A DNA stretch of 64,000 nucleotides, taken from positions 14,546 through 78,545 of the forward strand of contig CAYOXM010000004.1 in assembly GCA_964407925.1 (NCBI GenBank), read 5' to 3'. The notes beneath the pieces are model-generated. The model was not told where the DNA came from. It worked only from the letters and a program-made list of their open reading frames with translations, and ran no database searches. Shown here one piece after another: positions 35,357-42,694 of the stretch (position 1 is the stretch's first letter; every line of letters starts with the position of its first letter). This DNA is from CAYOXM01 sp964407925 (GTDB taxonomy: Bacteria; Patescibacteriota; Patescibacteriia; SG8-24). The position numbers were made by a program, and so were the translations under genes.

Positions 35357-35692
35357 TCAGTCAAAATTATCCGCCCAAGGCGAACGCTCCTCCTCGCGCA
35401 TCCAGTACAGCTCGCCGCCCTCCGCGACGACGGTCACCGCCTTGAGGCGTTGACCTTCGGCACCGACGACGTTCTCTCCCGTCGCGGCCTCGAACTGCGC
35501 GCCGTGCCAGCTGCACACCAGTTTCTTCTCACCGTCATAGCGGACGGCGCCGCCCATGTGCGGGCACTTGTTCTCGAAGGCCTTGAGCTCGCCCTTCACG
35601 TTGGCGACGAGAATCATCTTCCCTTGCGCGACGAACGTCTTGCCGCGTCCCGCAGGGACGTCGCCCGTTTTCCCCAACAGTATCTTCTGCAT
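35357..35692 (-). CDS. Rieske [2Fe-2S] ferredoxin
   Basis: 111 residues. The Rieske ligands are CPHMGG (Cys-x-His) and CSWHGAQF (Cys-x-x-His), spaced 16 residues apart, as in small soluble Rieske ferredoxins of dioxygenase and nitrite-reductase-like systems. It has no signal or membrane helix, so it is cytoplasmic. ATG 35692 is used; it lies within the 4-base neighbourhood of the glycosyltransferase stop. The redox partner is unknown; the ferredoxin oxidoreductase next door is a candidate only by position. Confidence 0.88.
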   Translation of the reverse strand: MQKILLGKTGDVPAGRGKTFVAQGKMILVANVKGELKAFENKCPHMGGAVRYDGEKKLVCSWHGAQFEAATGENVVGAEGQRLKAVTVVAEGGELYWMREEERSPWADNFD

Positions 35693-35694
35693 GG

Positions 35695-36426
35695 TCAGGC
35701 GTTCTGCGGCTCTTTCTTCTTCGCCGCCTTCTCGTGCCCGAAGGTGTAGTTGAAGATGTCGGACTTCACCTTGCCGCGCGTGCGCATGTACACCTCGCAC
35801 ATCAGGTACTTCACGGCGATGTTCAGGCGTCCGTCGCGGTCGAAACGGCGGACGGACACCGGAATCTTGTAGGTCTTGAGCAGGCCGAACTTCGCGACCT
35901 TGCCGATGCGGTTCACGTAGTCATGATCCTCGGCCAGCTTGATTTCGGGATCGAAGCCGCCGATTTTGTCGTGAATCGCCTTGCGCGCGAAAATGCAGAA
36001 CCCCGGCGCGTGCGGCAACGTCTCCTGCGTGACGAACATGAAGTAGTTGAAGACCTCGTGGAACACCTTGTCGATCTTCTTCTCGGAGATCGGGTCGATC
36101 TTGCAGGTCGCGGCGCCGAAGGTGCGCTTCTCGAATTCGGCGACGGTCATCTGCAGGAACCACGGGTCGGGCAGGACGACGTCCGCATCGAGGAACAGGA
36201 GGTTCTCGCCCTTGGCCGCGGCGGCGCCGTTGTTGCGGCCGACGGCGACCTTGCCGCCCTCGACCACGCGCGCGCCAAAAGAGGCCGCGATTTCGCGTGT
36301 CTTATCCGCCGAGTTCGCGTCGGCGACGATGATCTCGTAGTCCTTGTAGGTCTGGCCCTGAATGGACCGGAGCAGAAACGGGAGATATTCCTCTTCGTTG
36401 TACGTCGGGATGACGATGGAAAGCAT
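35695..36426 (-). CDS. Family 2 glycosyltransferase
   Basis: 243 residues, GT-A fold. MLSIVIPTYNEEEYLP, then the nucleotide-sugar segment IIVADANSADKTREIA, the metal-binding LLFLDADVVLPD and the acceptor-loop AEDHDYVNRI. No membrane helix is present at the N-terminus, so it probably acts at the inner membrane face on a lipid or polysaccharide acceptor. The ATG at 36426 is fixed by the start of the GT fold. It has a strong promoter upstream and is cotranscribed with the Rieske gene. Confidence 0.9.
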   Translation of the reverse strand: MLSIVIPTYNEEEYLPFLLRSIQGQTYKDYEIIVADANSADKTREIAASFGARVVEGGKVAVGRNNGAAAAKGENLLFLDADVVLPDPWFLQMTVAEFEKRTFGAATCKIDPISEKKIDKVFHEVFNYFMFVTQETLPHAPGFCIFARKAIHDKIGGFDPEIKLAEDHDYVNRIGKVAKFGLLKTYKIPVSVRRFDRDGRLNIAVKYLMCEVYMRTRGKVKSDIFNYTFGHEKAAKKKEPQNA

Positions 36427-36510
36427 AGGATGGTCCGTCACAGCGTAGCAGGAGCGAGTGCCGCATGGGAAGGGCGTTTCGCTCTGCCGCACGCGGCGGG
36501 CAGGACCAAA

Positions 36511-36539
36511 GAATATAGCAGAAACTAGCGAAAAAGTCA
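36511..36539 (-). promoter_or_regulatory. Promoter of the glycosyltransferase-Rieske unit
   Basis: TTGACT (36534-36539) and TATATT (36511-36516) on the minus strand, spacer 17. The predicted leader is about 78 bases. The 181-base gap from 36427 to 36607 holds no ORF. Confidence 0.78.
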
Positions 36540-36607
36540 ATGGTTTTGCCAGGTATGCGGCAACAAAAAAGGCCTTGATTAGCGATTTTTTTGCGTCTCC
36601 GGAAAGC

Positions 36608-37069
36608 CTATTTTGGCGCACCCGACAACGCGTAGAGGGCTACACCGCAGGCGACCGCGACATTGAAGGATTCCTTGATCCCGACCATGGGAATTTCGAC
36701 CGTCGCCTCGAGCCGTTTTCGGAGTGCGGGAGAGAGCCCACGCACTTCGTTTCCGACGACGAGCGCGAGTTTCTTCGGCGGGCGATATCCGCCGATGGGC
36801 ACCGAACCGGCGCACCGTTCGAGGCCGACTCCGGCATACCCCTCTTTCTTCAATCGCTCCACCACGCGCCAGGCATGACCGCTCTTCTCCCATGGGACCG
36901 CGAGTTCCGCGCCGAGCGCGACTTTCTTGAGACCGTTCTGCTCCGGCGTTCCCGTAATGCCGCACAGGAAAATTTTTTTCACGCCGAAACCGTCGGCGGT
37001 CCGGAACATCGAACCAACGTTATGCAAAGAACGGATGTTATCGAGGACGAGGACGATATCTGGACGCAT
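36608..37069 (-). CDS. SpoU/TrmH-family RNA 2'-O-methyltransferase
   Basis: 153 residues, a minimal SPOUT methyltransferase. Motif 1 LDNIRSLHNVGSMFRTAD, motif 2 LVVGNEVRGLS and motif 3 IPMVGIKESFNVAVACGVALY, which form the trefoil knot that binds S-adenosylmethionine, are all present. The RNA target (tRNA or rRNA ribose) is not predictable. It diverges from the rlmD-like gene with only 29 bases between the two starts. Confidence 0.92.
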   Translation of the reverse strand: MRPDIVLVLDNIRSLHNVGSMFRTADGFGVKKIFLCGITGTPEQNGLKKVALGAELAVPWEKSGHAWRVVERLKKEGYAGVGLERCAGSVPIGGYRPPKKLALVVGNEVRGLSPALRKRLEATVEIPMVGIKESFNVAVACGVALYALSGAPK

Positions 37070-37098
37070 GGGTGAAAATCGGCTATCCTCCGCAGGAT

Positions 37099-38415
37099 AT
37101 GAAATTCGGCGACAAGGCCGTCCTGAAAATCACGGACGTCGACAAGAAGGGACGGGGCTGCGGTCTCGTCGGCGAGCGCGCGGCCTGCGCCAACTTTACC
37201 GTTCCCGGCGAGGAAGTCGAGGCTCGGCTCGTCGCGCGGCGGCACGGCATGCTGCGGATGGAAATCGAGAACGTCCTCGTCGCGTCGCCGCACCGCGTCG
37301 CTCCCCGCTGCCCGTACGCCGGCAAATGCGGCGGCTGCGCGTGGCAGCAGTTTGATTACGCCTACCAGCTCTCTCTGAAACGCGATCTCGTAAACCGCGC
37401 GTTCGCAGCCGGAGGACTCGCGGAACGCATCGACGCAGTCATCCCCGCGCCAGACCTCTTTTATTATCGCAACCGGATGGACTACTGCGTCGGTTGGAAG
37501 GGCGAAGTCGGCCTCAAGGAACCCGGCAGGTGGAACGCCTACGTGGACTTGGACGAATGCCACCTGCTTTCCCCCGATGCCGTCAAGGCGATAGGACGGT
37601 TCAGGTCGTGGATGCGCGAGAATGCCGTCGCGCCCTGGGACGCGAAGCGGCAGACGGGCTACGCGCGATACCTCGTCATCCGCGAAGGCAAGAATACCGG
37701 CCGGCGCATGATAACGGTCGTCACGTCCGAGGGGACGCTGCCCGGAAGGGACGGGCTTGTCGCGGCGCTCGCCGAATTCGCGACGACCGTCTACCACGGG
37801 ATAAATCCGACCGTCACCGACCTTTCGACCGCCTCGCGCCTGGAACTGCTCCACGGGGAACAGTTCCTCGAGGAGACGGTCGACGGCCGCACGTTCGCCA
37901 TCCATCCGAATTCTTTCTTTCAGACGAACACCGCGATGGCCGAACGGCTCGTCGGAACGGTCCGCTCGTTCATCGGGGAACGGAAACCGCGCGCTCTCCT
38001 CGACCTGTACTGCGGCGTCGGCCTGTTCGGCATCTGCCTTGCCGGCGACGCGACGAAGGTCGTCGGCGTCGAAATCGACGGGCAGGCGATCGACATGGCA
38101 CGCGAGAACGCGAAACGGAACGGCGTCGCCAACGCGGCGTACTTCGCCGACAAGGCCGAAGGGCTCGTCTGGGAAAAGGAGCGGCCCGACCTCGTCATCG
38201 TCGATCCGCCACGCGCCGGCCTGCACCACAAGGTCGTCGCGACGCTTCTCGCCAACGCCCCCGAGCGCATCGCCTACGTCTCGTGCAACTACGAGAGTTT
38301 CGTCCGGGACTTCAAGGACCTCGCCGCCAAGTACCGCATCGCGGAAGTCGCCGCCCTCGACCTGTTCCCCCATTCCGCGCATGTCGAACTCGTCGCGATG
38401 CTGGAACGAAAATGA
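37099..38415 (+). CDS. RlmD/RumA-like 23S rRNA (uracil-5-)-methyltransferase
   Basis: 438 residues. An N-terminal TRAM domain (KITDVDKKGRGCGLV) precedes a 4Fe-4S motif CPYAGKCGGCAWQQF near residue 75. The C-terminal Rossmann domain has LLDLYCGVGLFGICLA, DPPRAGLHH and the catalytic YVSCNYESF (Cys near 397). It methylates uracil C5 in rRNA or tRNA. The upstream in-frame GTG at 37072 would add nine residues; I prefer the ATG. A 24-base palindrome covers its stop. Confidence 0.92.
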   Translation: MKFGDKAVLKITDVDKKGRGCGLVGERAACANFTVPGEEVEARLVARRHGMLRMEIENVLVASPHRVAPRCPYAGKCGGCAWQQFDYAYQLSLKRDLVNRAFAAGGLAERIDAVIPAPDLFYYRNRMDYCVGWKGEVGLKEPGRWNAYVDLDECHLLSPDAVKAIGRFRSWMRENAVAPWDAKRQTGYARYLVIREGKNTGRRMITVVTSEGTLPGRDGLVAALAEFATTVYHGINPTVTDLSTASRLELLHGEQFLEETVDGRTFAIHPNSFFQTNTAMAERLVGTVRSFIGERKPRALLDLYCGVGLFGICLAGDATKVVGVEIDGQAIDMARENAKRNGVANAAYFADKAEGLVWEKERPDLVIVDPPRAGLHHKVVATLLANAPERIAYVSCNYESFVRDFKDLAAKYRIAEVAALDLFPHSAHVELVAMLERK

Positions 38416-38434
38416 CCGCGCCGGCGCGGTCATT
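38411..38434. terminator. Palindromic terminator at the end of the rlmD-like gene
   Basis: AATGACCGCGCC joined to its exact reverse complement forms a 24-base palindrome that overlaps the TGA stop and is followed by GCGTTTTC on the plus strand. Confidence 0.75.
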
Positions 38435-38499
38435 GCGTTTTCAGGGGAAAGAAAACCGGTTCGCGAAGCGAAACCGGCGAAGTTTTTTTCGAAATTGCC

Positions 38500-38724
38500 T
38501 CAATTGAGGCAGGTCAGCGTCCCGTCGGGGACGAGGGACAGGAGGGTCCAAGGCAGCATGCGTGCGACGGACCGGGGAACGGACCATCGGGGAAGATCGT
38601 GAGCGAGAGTGCCGCAACGGCGGATTTTCCTTGCGGTAGCGGTGCGCTCGTGGCGCTCCGCCACACCTTCGAGGATTTCCGTACGCAGCCTGTTGGCCTC
38701 GCGTCGCGTCGTCTTATTCGTCAT
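38500..38724 (-). CDS. Small basic protein of unknown function
   Basis: 74 residues starting MTNKTTRREANRLRTEILEGV and ending DGTLTCLN; rich in Arg, with an amphipathic N-terminal helix. It is supported by regulatory signals more than by homology: a GGAGG Shine-Dalgarno at 38730-38734 five bases before ATG, and a near-consensus promoter at 38841-38869. The stop sits inside a TGCCTCAATTGAGGCA palindrome. It lies alone between two plus-strand genes. Confidence 0.55.
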   Translation of the reverse strand: MTNKTTRREANRLRTEILEGVAERHERTATARKIRRCGTLAHDLPRWSVPRSVARMLPWTLLSLVPDGTLTCLN

Positions 38725-38840
38725 CTTAGCCTCCGATGAGGAATGCGCATCGCGTGAACGTGTCTCGTGCGGGGCTTGCGACCCCGCAGGCCGAAACCCT
38801 CCCGGACCCCTTTGCGCTGGTGTCGAGGAACGATGACTTA

Positions 38841-38869
38841 AGCCTAGCGGGGCCGAACGGCCCTGTCAA
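38841..38869 (-). promoter_or_regulatory. Consensus promoter of the 74-residue gene
   Basis: A perfect TTGACA (38864-38869) and TAGGCT (38841-38846) on the minus strand with 17 bases between. The predicted leader of about 110 bases contains a GCGGGG...CCCCGC hairpin near 38778-38794. Confidence 0.7.
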
Positions 38870-38932
38870 CGCCGGCGAACCCCGCCGACTGGCATAATCA
38901 CGGCGGAACGGGTACGCTCTCCGCGTAAACCT

Positions 38933-39793
38933 ATGGCTGATAAACTCAAAAAATCCGGCCTCGCCGTTCTCGTCGGGCGATCGAACGTGGGCAAGTCCAC
39001 GCTCCTCAACTCGCTCGTCGGCACCAAGGTCGCCATCACGACGCCCAAGCCGCAGACCACGCGGCATATCATCCAAGGCGTCGTCCACGACCCGCGCGGG
39101 CAGGTCGTCTTCGTCGACACTCCCGGCATCTTCACGCGCATCCCCGATACGCTGACGGCGAAGCTGAACGAGAAGGCGAAGGACGCCCTCGACGGCATCG
39201 ACGTCCTGCTGTACGTCGTCGATCCCACGCGCCACGTCGGCGACGAGGAGAAGGCAGTCCACCGCCTCGTGCGGAACGCGACGGTTCCGAAAATCCTCGT
39301 CATCAACAAGAGCGACCTGAAGGGCCCCTACGCCGACGAATATCGGGCATGGGAGGAAGAGTTCGACGAGGTCATCGAAATCTCCGCGCTCAATCGCCGC
39401 AACCTGAAGGCGCTCGTCGACGCGATCTTCGGCTACCTGAAAGAGGGTGAGCCGCTCTACCCGCCGGACCAGATTTCCGGCGTCGAAAACCGGTTCTGGC
39501 TCGAGGAGCTTTTCCGCGAAAAGGTGTTCATGAAGATGCACGAGGAAATCCCCTACACCACCGCCGTGCACGTGAGCGAAGTCGCGGCGCGCGACAACGG
39601 CGTGACGTACGTCCGCGCGACGATCGTCACGACGTCGCCGCGATACAAAAAGATGCTCATCGGCGCCGGCGCGCGGACCGTCAAGGACATCGGCCGGGCC
39701 GTGCGCAAGGAACTCGAGGAGGTCAGCGGAAAAAAATATTTCATCGACCTCGACGTGCAGGTCGAAGAGCGCTGGCAGGAACGGTTCGAATGA
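38933..39793 (+). CDS. era: GTPase Era
   Basis: 286 residues. G1 GRSNVGKSTL near 15, G2 TTPKPQTTRH, G3 DTPGIF, G4 NKSDLK, G5 SALN, then the KH domain with YVRATIVTTSPRYKKMLIG and GxG-like GAGARTVKDIG. Era binds the 3' end of 16S rRNA during 30S maturation. The start ATG has the acctATG context with no Shine-Dalgarno. Confidence 0.96.
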   Translation: MADKLKKSGLAVLVGRSNVGKSTLLNSLVGTKVAITTPKPQTTRHIIQGVVHDPRGQVVFVDTPGIFTRIPDTLTAKLNEKAKDALDGIDVLLYVVDPTRHVGDEEKAVHRLVRNATVPKILVINKSDLKGPYADEYRAWEEEFDEVIEISALNRRNLKALVDAIFGYLKEGEPLYPPDQISGVENRFWLEELFREKVFMKMHEEIPYTTAVHVSEVAARDNGVTYVRATIVTTSPRYKKMLIGAGARTVKDIGRAVRKELEEVSGKKYFIDLDVQVEERWQERFE

Positions 39794-39795
39794 TG

Positions 39796-39889
39796 GAGAG
39801 GTTGAAAGGTTGAGAGTTAATAAGGTTAAAAGACCCGATTGAATTTCGCTTACCTCTCAACCTTTTAACCTTTCAACCTTTTAACCTTG
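39796..39889. repeat. AGGTT/AACCT intergenic inverted repeat, copy 3
   Basis: The left half is GAGAGGTTGAAAGGTTGAGAG and the right half is tandem AACCTTTTAACCTTTCAACC. AAAGGTTGAGAG pairs exactly with CTCTCAACCTTT. It begins 3 bases after the era stop and reaches to the -35 area of the LOG gene. It is the clearest of the three copies. Confidence 0.8.
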
Positions 39890-39900
39890 CTGCCGCCTGT

Positions 39901-39906
39901 TATACT
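39901..39906 (+). promoter_or_regulatory. TATACT box for a short-leader LOG transcript
   Basis: TATACT ends 8 bases before the ATG at 39915. If it is the -10 box the mRNA starts at or next to the start codon. No Shine-Dalgarno is present, which fits leaderless translation. Confidence 0.45.
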
Positions 39907-39914
39907 GCCCCCGT

Positions 39915-40640
39915 ATGTCCATCATCAAGAAGCATTCCGACGAGCACAAGCCGCGGCTGGACGAGGAGATGAAGAAAGTCGACGTCTGCGCGTCGCCGTA
40001 TACCGACTTCCGCTCCGGCGCGAGTTGGCGCATCTTCCGCATCATGGCGGAATTCATCGAAGGGTTCGAATTTCTCGCCGACCTCAAGAAGGAAGTCTCG
40101 ATTTTCGGCTCGGCGCGCTCGAAGCCGACCGACCACTGGTACAAGGAATCGCGCAAGCTCGGCACGCTGCTCGGCCGCGCCGGATTCACGATGATCACGG
40201 GGGGCGGTCCGGGCATCATGGAAGCGGCGAACCGCGGCGCCGTGGAGGCCGGGGCGGTGTCGGTCGGACTGAACATCGAACTCCCCCAGGAGCAGCGGGT
40301 CAACCGCTACGTCCGCAAACCGAAGAACTTCCATTATTTCTTCACGCGAAAGGTGATGCTGTCGGTGTCGTCGCAGGCCTACATCTTCTTCCCCGGCGGC
40401 TTCGGCACGATGGACGAGTTCATGGAACTCATCACGCTCATACAGACGAAGAAGATGTGCCCCATCCCCCTCGTCCTCGTCGGCAAGGAGTACTGGACGG
40501 GACTCTTCACGTGGGTGAAGCGGGCGATGATCGACGAGGGGTACATTTCCGCCGAGGACCTCAACCTGTTCAAAATCGTCGATACCGCCGAGGAGGCGTT
40601 CGACATCGTGAAAGACTCGCAGGAACGCGCGTACTTCTAG
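39915..40640 (+). CDS. LOG family (TIGR00730-like) Rossmann protein
   Basis: 241 residues. The lysine-decarboxylase-like/LOG signature is clear: MITGGGPGIMEAANRGA near residue 95 and PGGFGTMDEFMEL near 160. Characterised members are cytokinin riboside 5'-monophosphate phosphoribohydrolases that cleave nucleotides to base and ribose phosphate, so a nucleotide hydrolase role is likely. An N-terminal extension of about 50 residues precedes the fold (FGSARSKP at 63). Confidence 0.9.
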   Translation: MSIIKKHSDEHKPRLDEEMKKVDVCASPYTDFRSGASWRIFRIMAEFIEGFEFLADLKKEVSIFGSARSKPTDHWYKESRKLGTLLGRAGFTMITGGGPGIMEAANRGAVEAGAVSVGLNIELPQEQRVNRYVRKPKNFHYFFTRKVMLSVSSQAYIFFPGGFGTMDEFMELITLIQTKKMCPIPLVLVGKEYWTGLFTWVKRAMIDEGYISAEDLNLFKIVDTAEEAFDIVKDSQERAYF

Positions 40641-40660
40641 CACGGCGCGCCGCGAAGAAA

Positions 40661-40690
40661 AAACCGCCCCGCGGAAGCGCGGGGCGGTTT
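40661..40690. terminator. Bidirectional terminator
   Basis: A 13-bp stem (AAACCGCCCCGCG and its complement) with a GAAG loop and A/T tails, between the convergent LOG and DoxX-like genes. Confidence 0.9.
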
Positions 40691-40700
40691 TATTTTCGGG

Positions 40701-41696
40701 TCAGTGCGCGCGTTTCTCGGGGTCACGGCCCTTGTAATACGTGTCGCCGTAGGCGAAAAGGACGAACAGGATGCCGAGGATCGGCAGGTGGCCGACGAGC
40801 TCGCTCGCCCCGAGAAAAATGACGCTTCCCATGAACACCGGCGCAAGGAGGACGGCGGAGAGCCGCGTGAGGAATCCGAACGCCTCGAACAAGCCGATGG
40901 TCGCCTCGATGACCACGAGCAGGAAGACGTACAGTTCGCGCGAGAGTTCCGCCCCCGTCCATCCCAGAATCACGAACGGGTTGAAATTCGGAAATTTGTC
41001 CATGAGCGAAAAATGCAGGTCCGGCCGGCGCCACTTGAGCAACCCGAGCCAGAACACCGTGATGCCCGTGATGATCCTGAGCGCGACGTACGCCTTCTTG
41101 CGCTGCTCGGCCGTCGAGACGATCGGCTTGCCGAGGAACCAGTCCATCGAGAAACGGCCGCGGGAAAACGCGAGCAGGTACACGCCGATGCCGAGGTAAT
41201 GGAGGTAGTCGAGCGCGTCGATCCACGGGAACAGCGCGAATGTCGCGAGGAAGAGCGCGATGACGCCCATCGCCGCAGCCTGCGTGAACAGGCCGATGAG
41301 CAGGAGCACGCCGATGGCGGATTGGCATCCGAGGAGCACGGTCGCGGCGGCGCCGTGCGGGAGGACGAAATTCGGCGCGAGCAGCGCGCCGCGGTACGAC
41401 ATCACGAGCAGCGTGACCGCCGTCGACACGGCAAGCACGCCGGCCGCGTAGTCGCGGAGCGGGCGGATTTTCTTCTCGTACCTGCCGTACGCGGGAAGTT
41501 TCTCGTACCACCGGTCGACGAACCAGCCGACGACCGTGAGCGCGGCGACCGCGGCGACCGCGCCGTACGTCCACCCGTTCGCGGTGACGAAAAAATCCGG
41601 CACCGGCGCGGTGACCGGGTCGACGGGGACGAACCATTTTTCATGCGCCTGCGCCGCAGGCACGACGAGGCCGGCCAGCCGATCGAAGAGGCTCAT
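40701..41696 (-). CDS. DoxX-like polytopic membrane protein
   Basis: 331 residues with 7-8 hydrophobic segments. The region from about residue 210 (ALRIITGITVFWLGLLKW) with IEATIGLFEAFGFLTRL and a final LFAYGDTYYKG resembles the DoxX/SURF4-like fold. The N-terminal half adds two helices and the loop YGRYEKKIRPLRDYAAG. ATG 41696 is used; the upstream extension runs into the next terminator. The function of DoxX proteins is poorly defined, with redox or terpenoid-related roles proposed. Confidence 0.65.
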   Translation of the reverse strand: MSLFDRLAGLVVPAAQAHEKWFVPVDPVTAPVPDFFVTANGWTYGAVAAVAALTVVGWFVDRWYEKLPAYGRYEKKIRPLRDYAAGVLAVSTAVTLLVMSYRGALLAPNFVLPHGAAATVLLGCQSAIGVLLLIGLFTQAAAMGVIALFLATFALFPWIDALDYLHYLGIGVYLLAFSRGRFSMDWFLGKPIVSTAEQRKKAYVALRIITGITVFWLGLLKWRRPDLHFSLMDKFPNFNPFVILGWTGAELSRELYVFLLVVIEATIGLFEAFGFLTRLSAVLLAPVFMGSVIFLGASELVGHLPILGILFVLFAYGDTYYKGRDPEKRAH

Positions 41697-41740
41697 GCCG
41701 CCATCATACCACGGCTCGCCGGCGGCGCGCACGCCGAATA

Positions 41741-41765
41741 AAAAAATCCCCCTCAGCGAGGGGGA
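41741..41765 (-). terminator. Terminator of the papain-like peptidase gene
   Basis: An 8-bp stem (TCCCCCTC / GAGGGGGA) with a 3-base loop and a run of seven T on the minus strand, directly after the peptidase stop. Confidence 0.88.
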
Positions 41766-41770
41766 CGGCG

Positions 41771-42562
41771 TCACGGGCAGCCGCACTCCGGATCGAAATC
41801 CGTATTGCAGCCGTCAGTACGCGGCGAGAGGTGCATGAGCGTGTAGCCCCAGCGCCAGCCGAGGCCGCCCGCCATGTATCCGTAGGCGAGCTGGTCGTAG
41901 GTGACGTCGAAGACGCCGTTGTAAGGATCGATCACGCGGTACGTCGACTTGCCGTACGCCGACGGACCGTAACCGCTCACGACGACGACGTGCCCCGCGA
42001 ACGAGTTCAGGTACCCGACGATGATCGGCCTGCCGTTCGAGAGCTCGATACGCACTGCGGTCTCGCTGATGCCGCTGTCGAGCGCGGTGCCGTGGATGCC
42101 GAGCGTGGTGCCGAGGATGTACTCCATCTGCGGCTGGGGCGCCGGCTGGTTGCACGGTTGGTAGCCGCAGGCCGCGTAGTTGCAACAGACGGGCTGGGAA
42201 AAGCCGGCCTTGTACGAGGCGAGCTGGCACTCGCCCGCAGCGATGCCGTAGTAGTTCGCCACCATCGTGATGGTCGCGGCCCAGCACCACTGCTGGCAGT
42301 ACTGCGCGAGCGGGGTGACCGGAAGCAGGACGCCGTCGGGATCGGGCGAGAGCCGGTCGCCGCAGTACCCGCCCGGATTCGGGCCGGGTCCCGGTCCGGG
42401 TTTCCCAGGAGCATAGCCGCAGTCGCGCGGACAGGTATACGGCGATTCGTAGTTGTTGCAGGCGCCATCGCCGCAGTACGGCGCGGGCGGTCCGCAACTC
42501 GCTGCGACGAGCGCGACGATGGCGACGGCGACGATCGACCAAATGGCGTTCAAAGTACGCAT
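41771..42562 (-). CDS. Secreted papain-like (C39/C70-type) cysteine peptidase
   Basis: 263 residues. The signal sequence (IWSIVAVAIVALVAASCG) has a lipobox-like Cys. A disulfide module follows (CGDGACNNYESPYTCPRDC), then a Pro/Gly linker and the peptidase domain. The catalytic set is visible: Gln and Cys in QYCQQWCWAATITMV, His in SFAGHVVVVSGYG and Asp in VIDPYNG. Ten further Cys suggest an extracellular, disulfide-rich enzyme. GGAGGAGG precedes the ATG. It lies downstream of nadE but has its own signals. Confidence 0.82.
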   Translation of the reverse strand: MRTLNAIWSIVAVAIVALVAASCGPPAPYCGDGACNNYESPYTCPRDCGYAPGKPGPGPGPNPGGYCGDRLSPDPDGVLLPVTPLAQYCQQWCWAATITMVANYYGIAAGECQLASYKAGFSQPVCCNYAACGYQPCNQPAPQPQMEYILGTTLGIHGTALDSGISETAVRIELSNGRPIIVGYLNSFAGHVVVVSGYGPSAYGKSTYRVIDPYNGVFDVTYDQLAYGYMAGGLGWRWGYTLMHLSPRTDGCNTDFDPECGCP

Positions 42563-42655
42563 GAGCCTCCTCCTTGTCTTGTCCGTCCGGCTCTGAACGG
42601 GACTGCGCAGCGTAGCCGAAAAACGAACTCCCGTCAACCCGTCAGGCAAAAGAAA

Positions 42656-42686
42656 ACCGCCCGCGCACACGAAAGTGCGGGGCGGT
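42656..42686 (-). terminator. Terminator of nadE
   Basis: ACCGCCC and CGCAC pair with GTGCG and GGGCGGT around a 6-base loop with one bulged G; the minus strand continues with TTTTC. It lies 9 bases after the nadE stop. Confidence 0.8.
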
Positions 42687-42694
42687 CGCGCGAA

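Noticed and set aside
39796..39889. Possible CRISPR array in the AACCTTTT repeats
   Set aside because: Units are under 10 bases, without spacers of constant length and without cas genes nearby.
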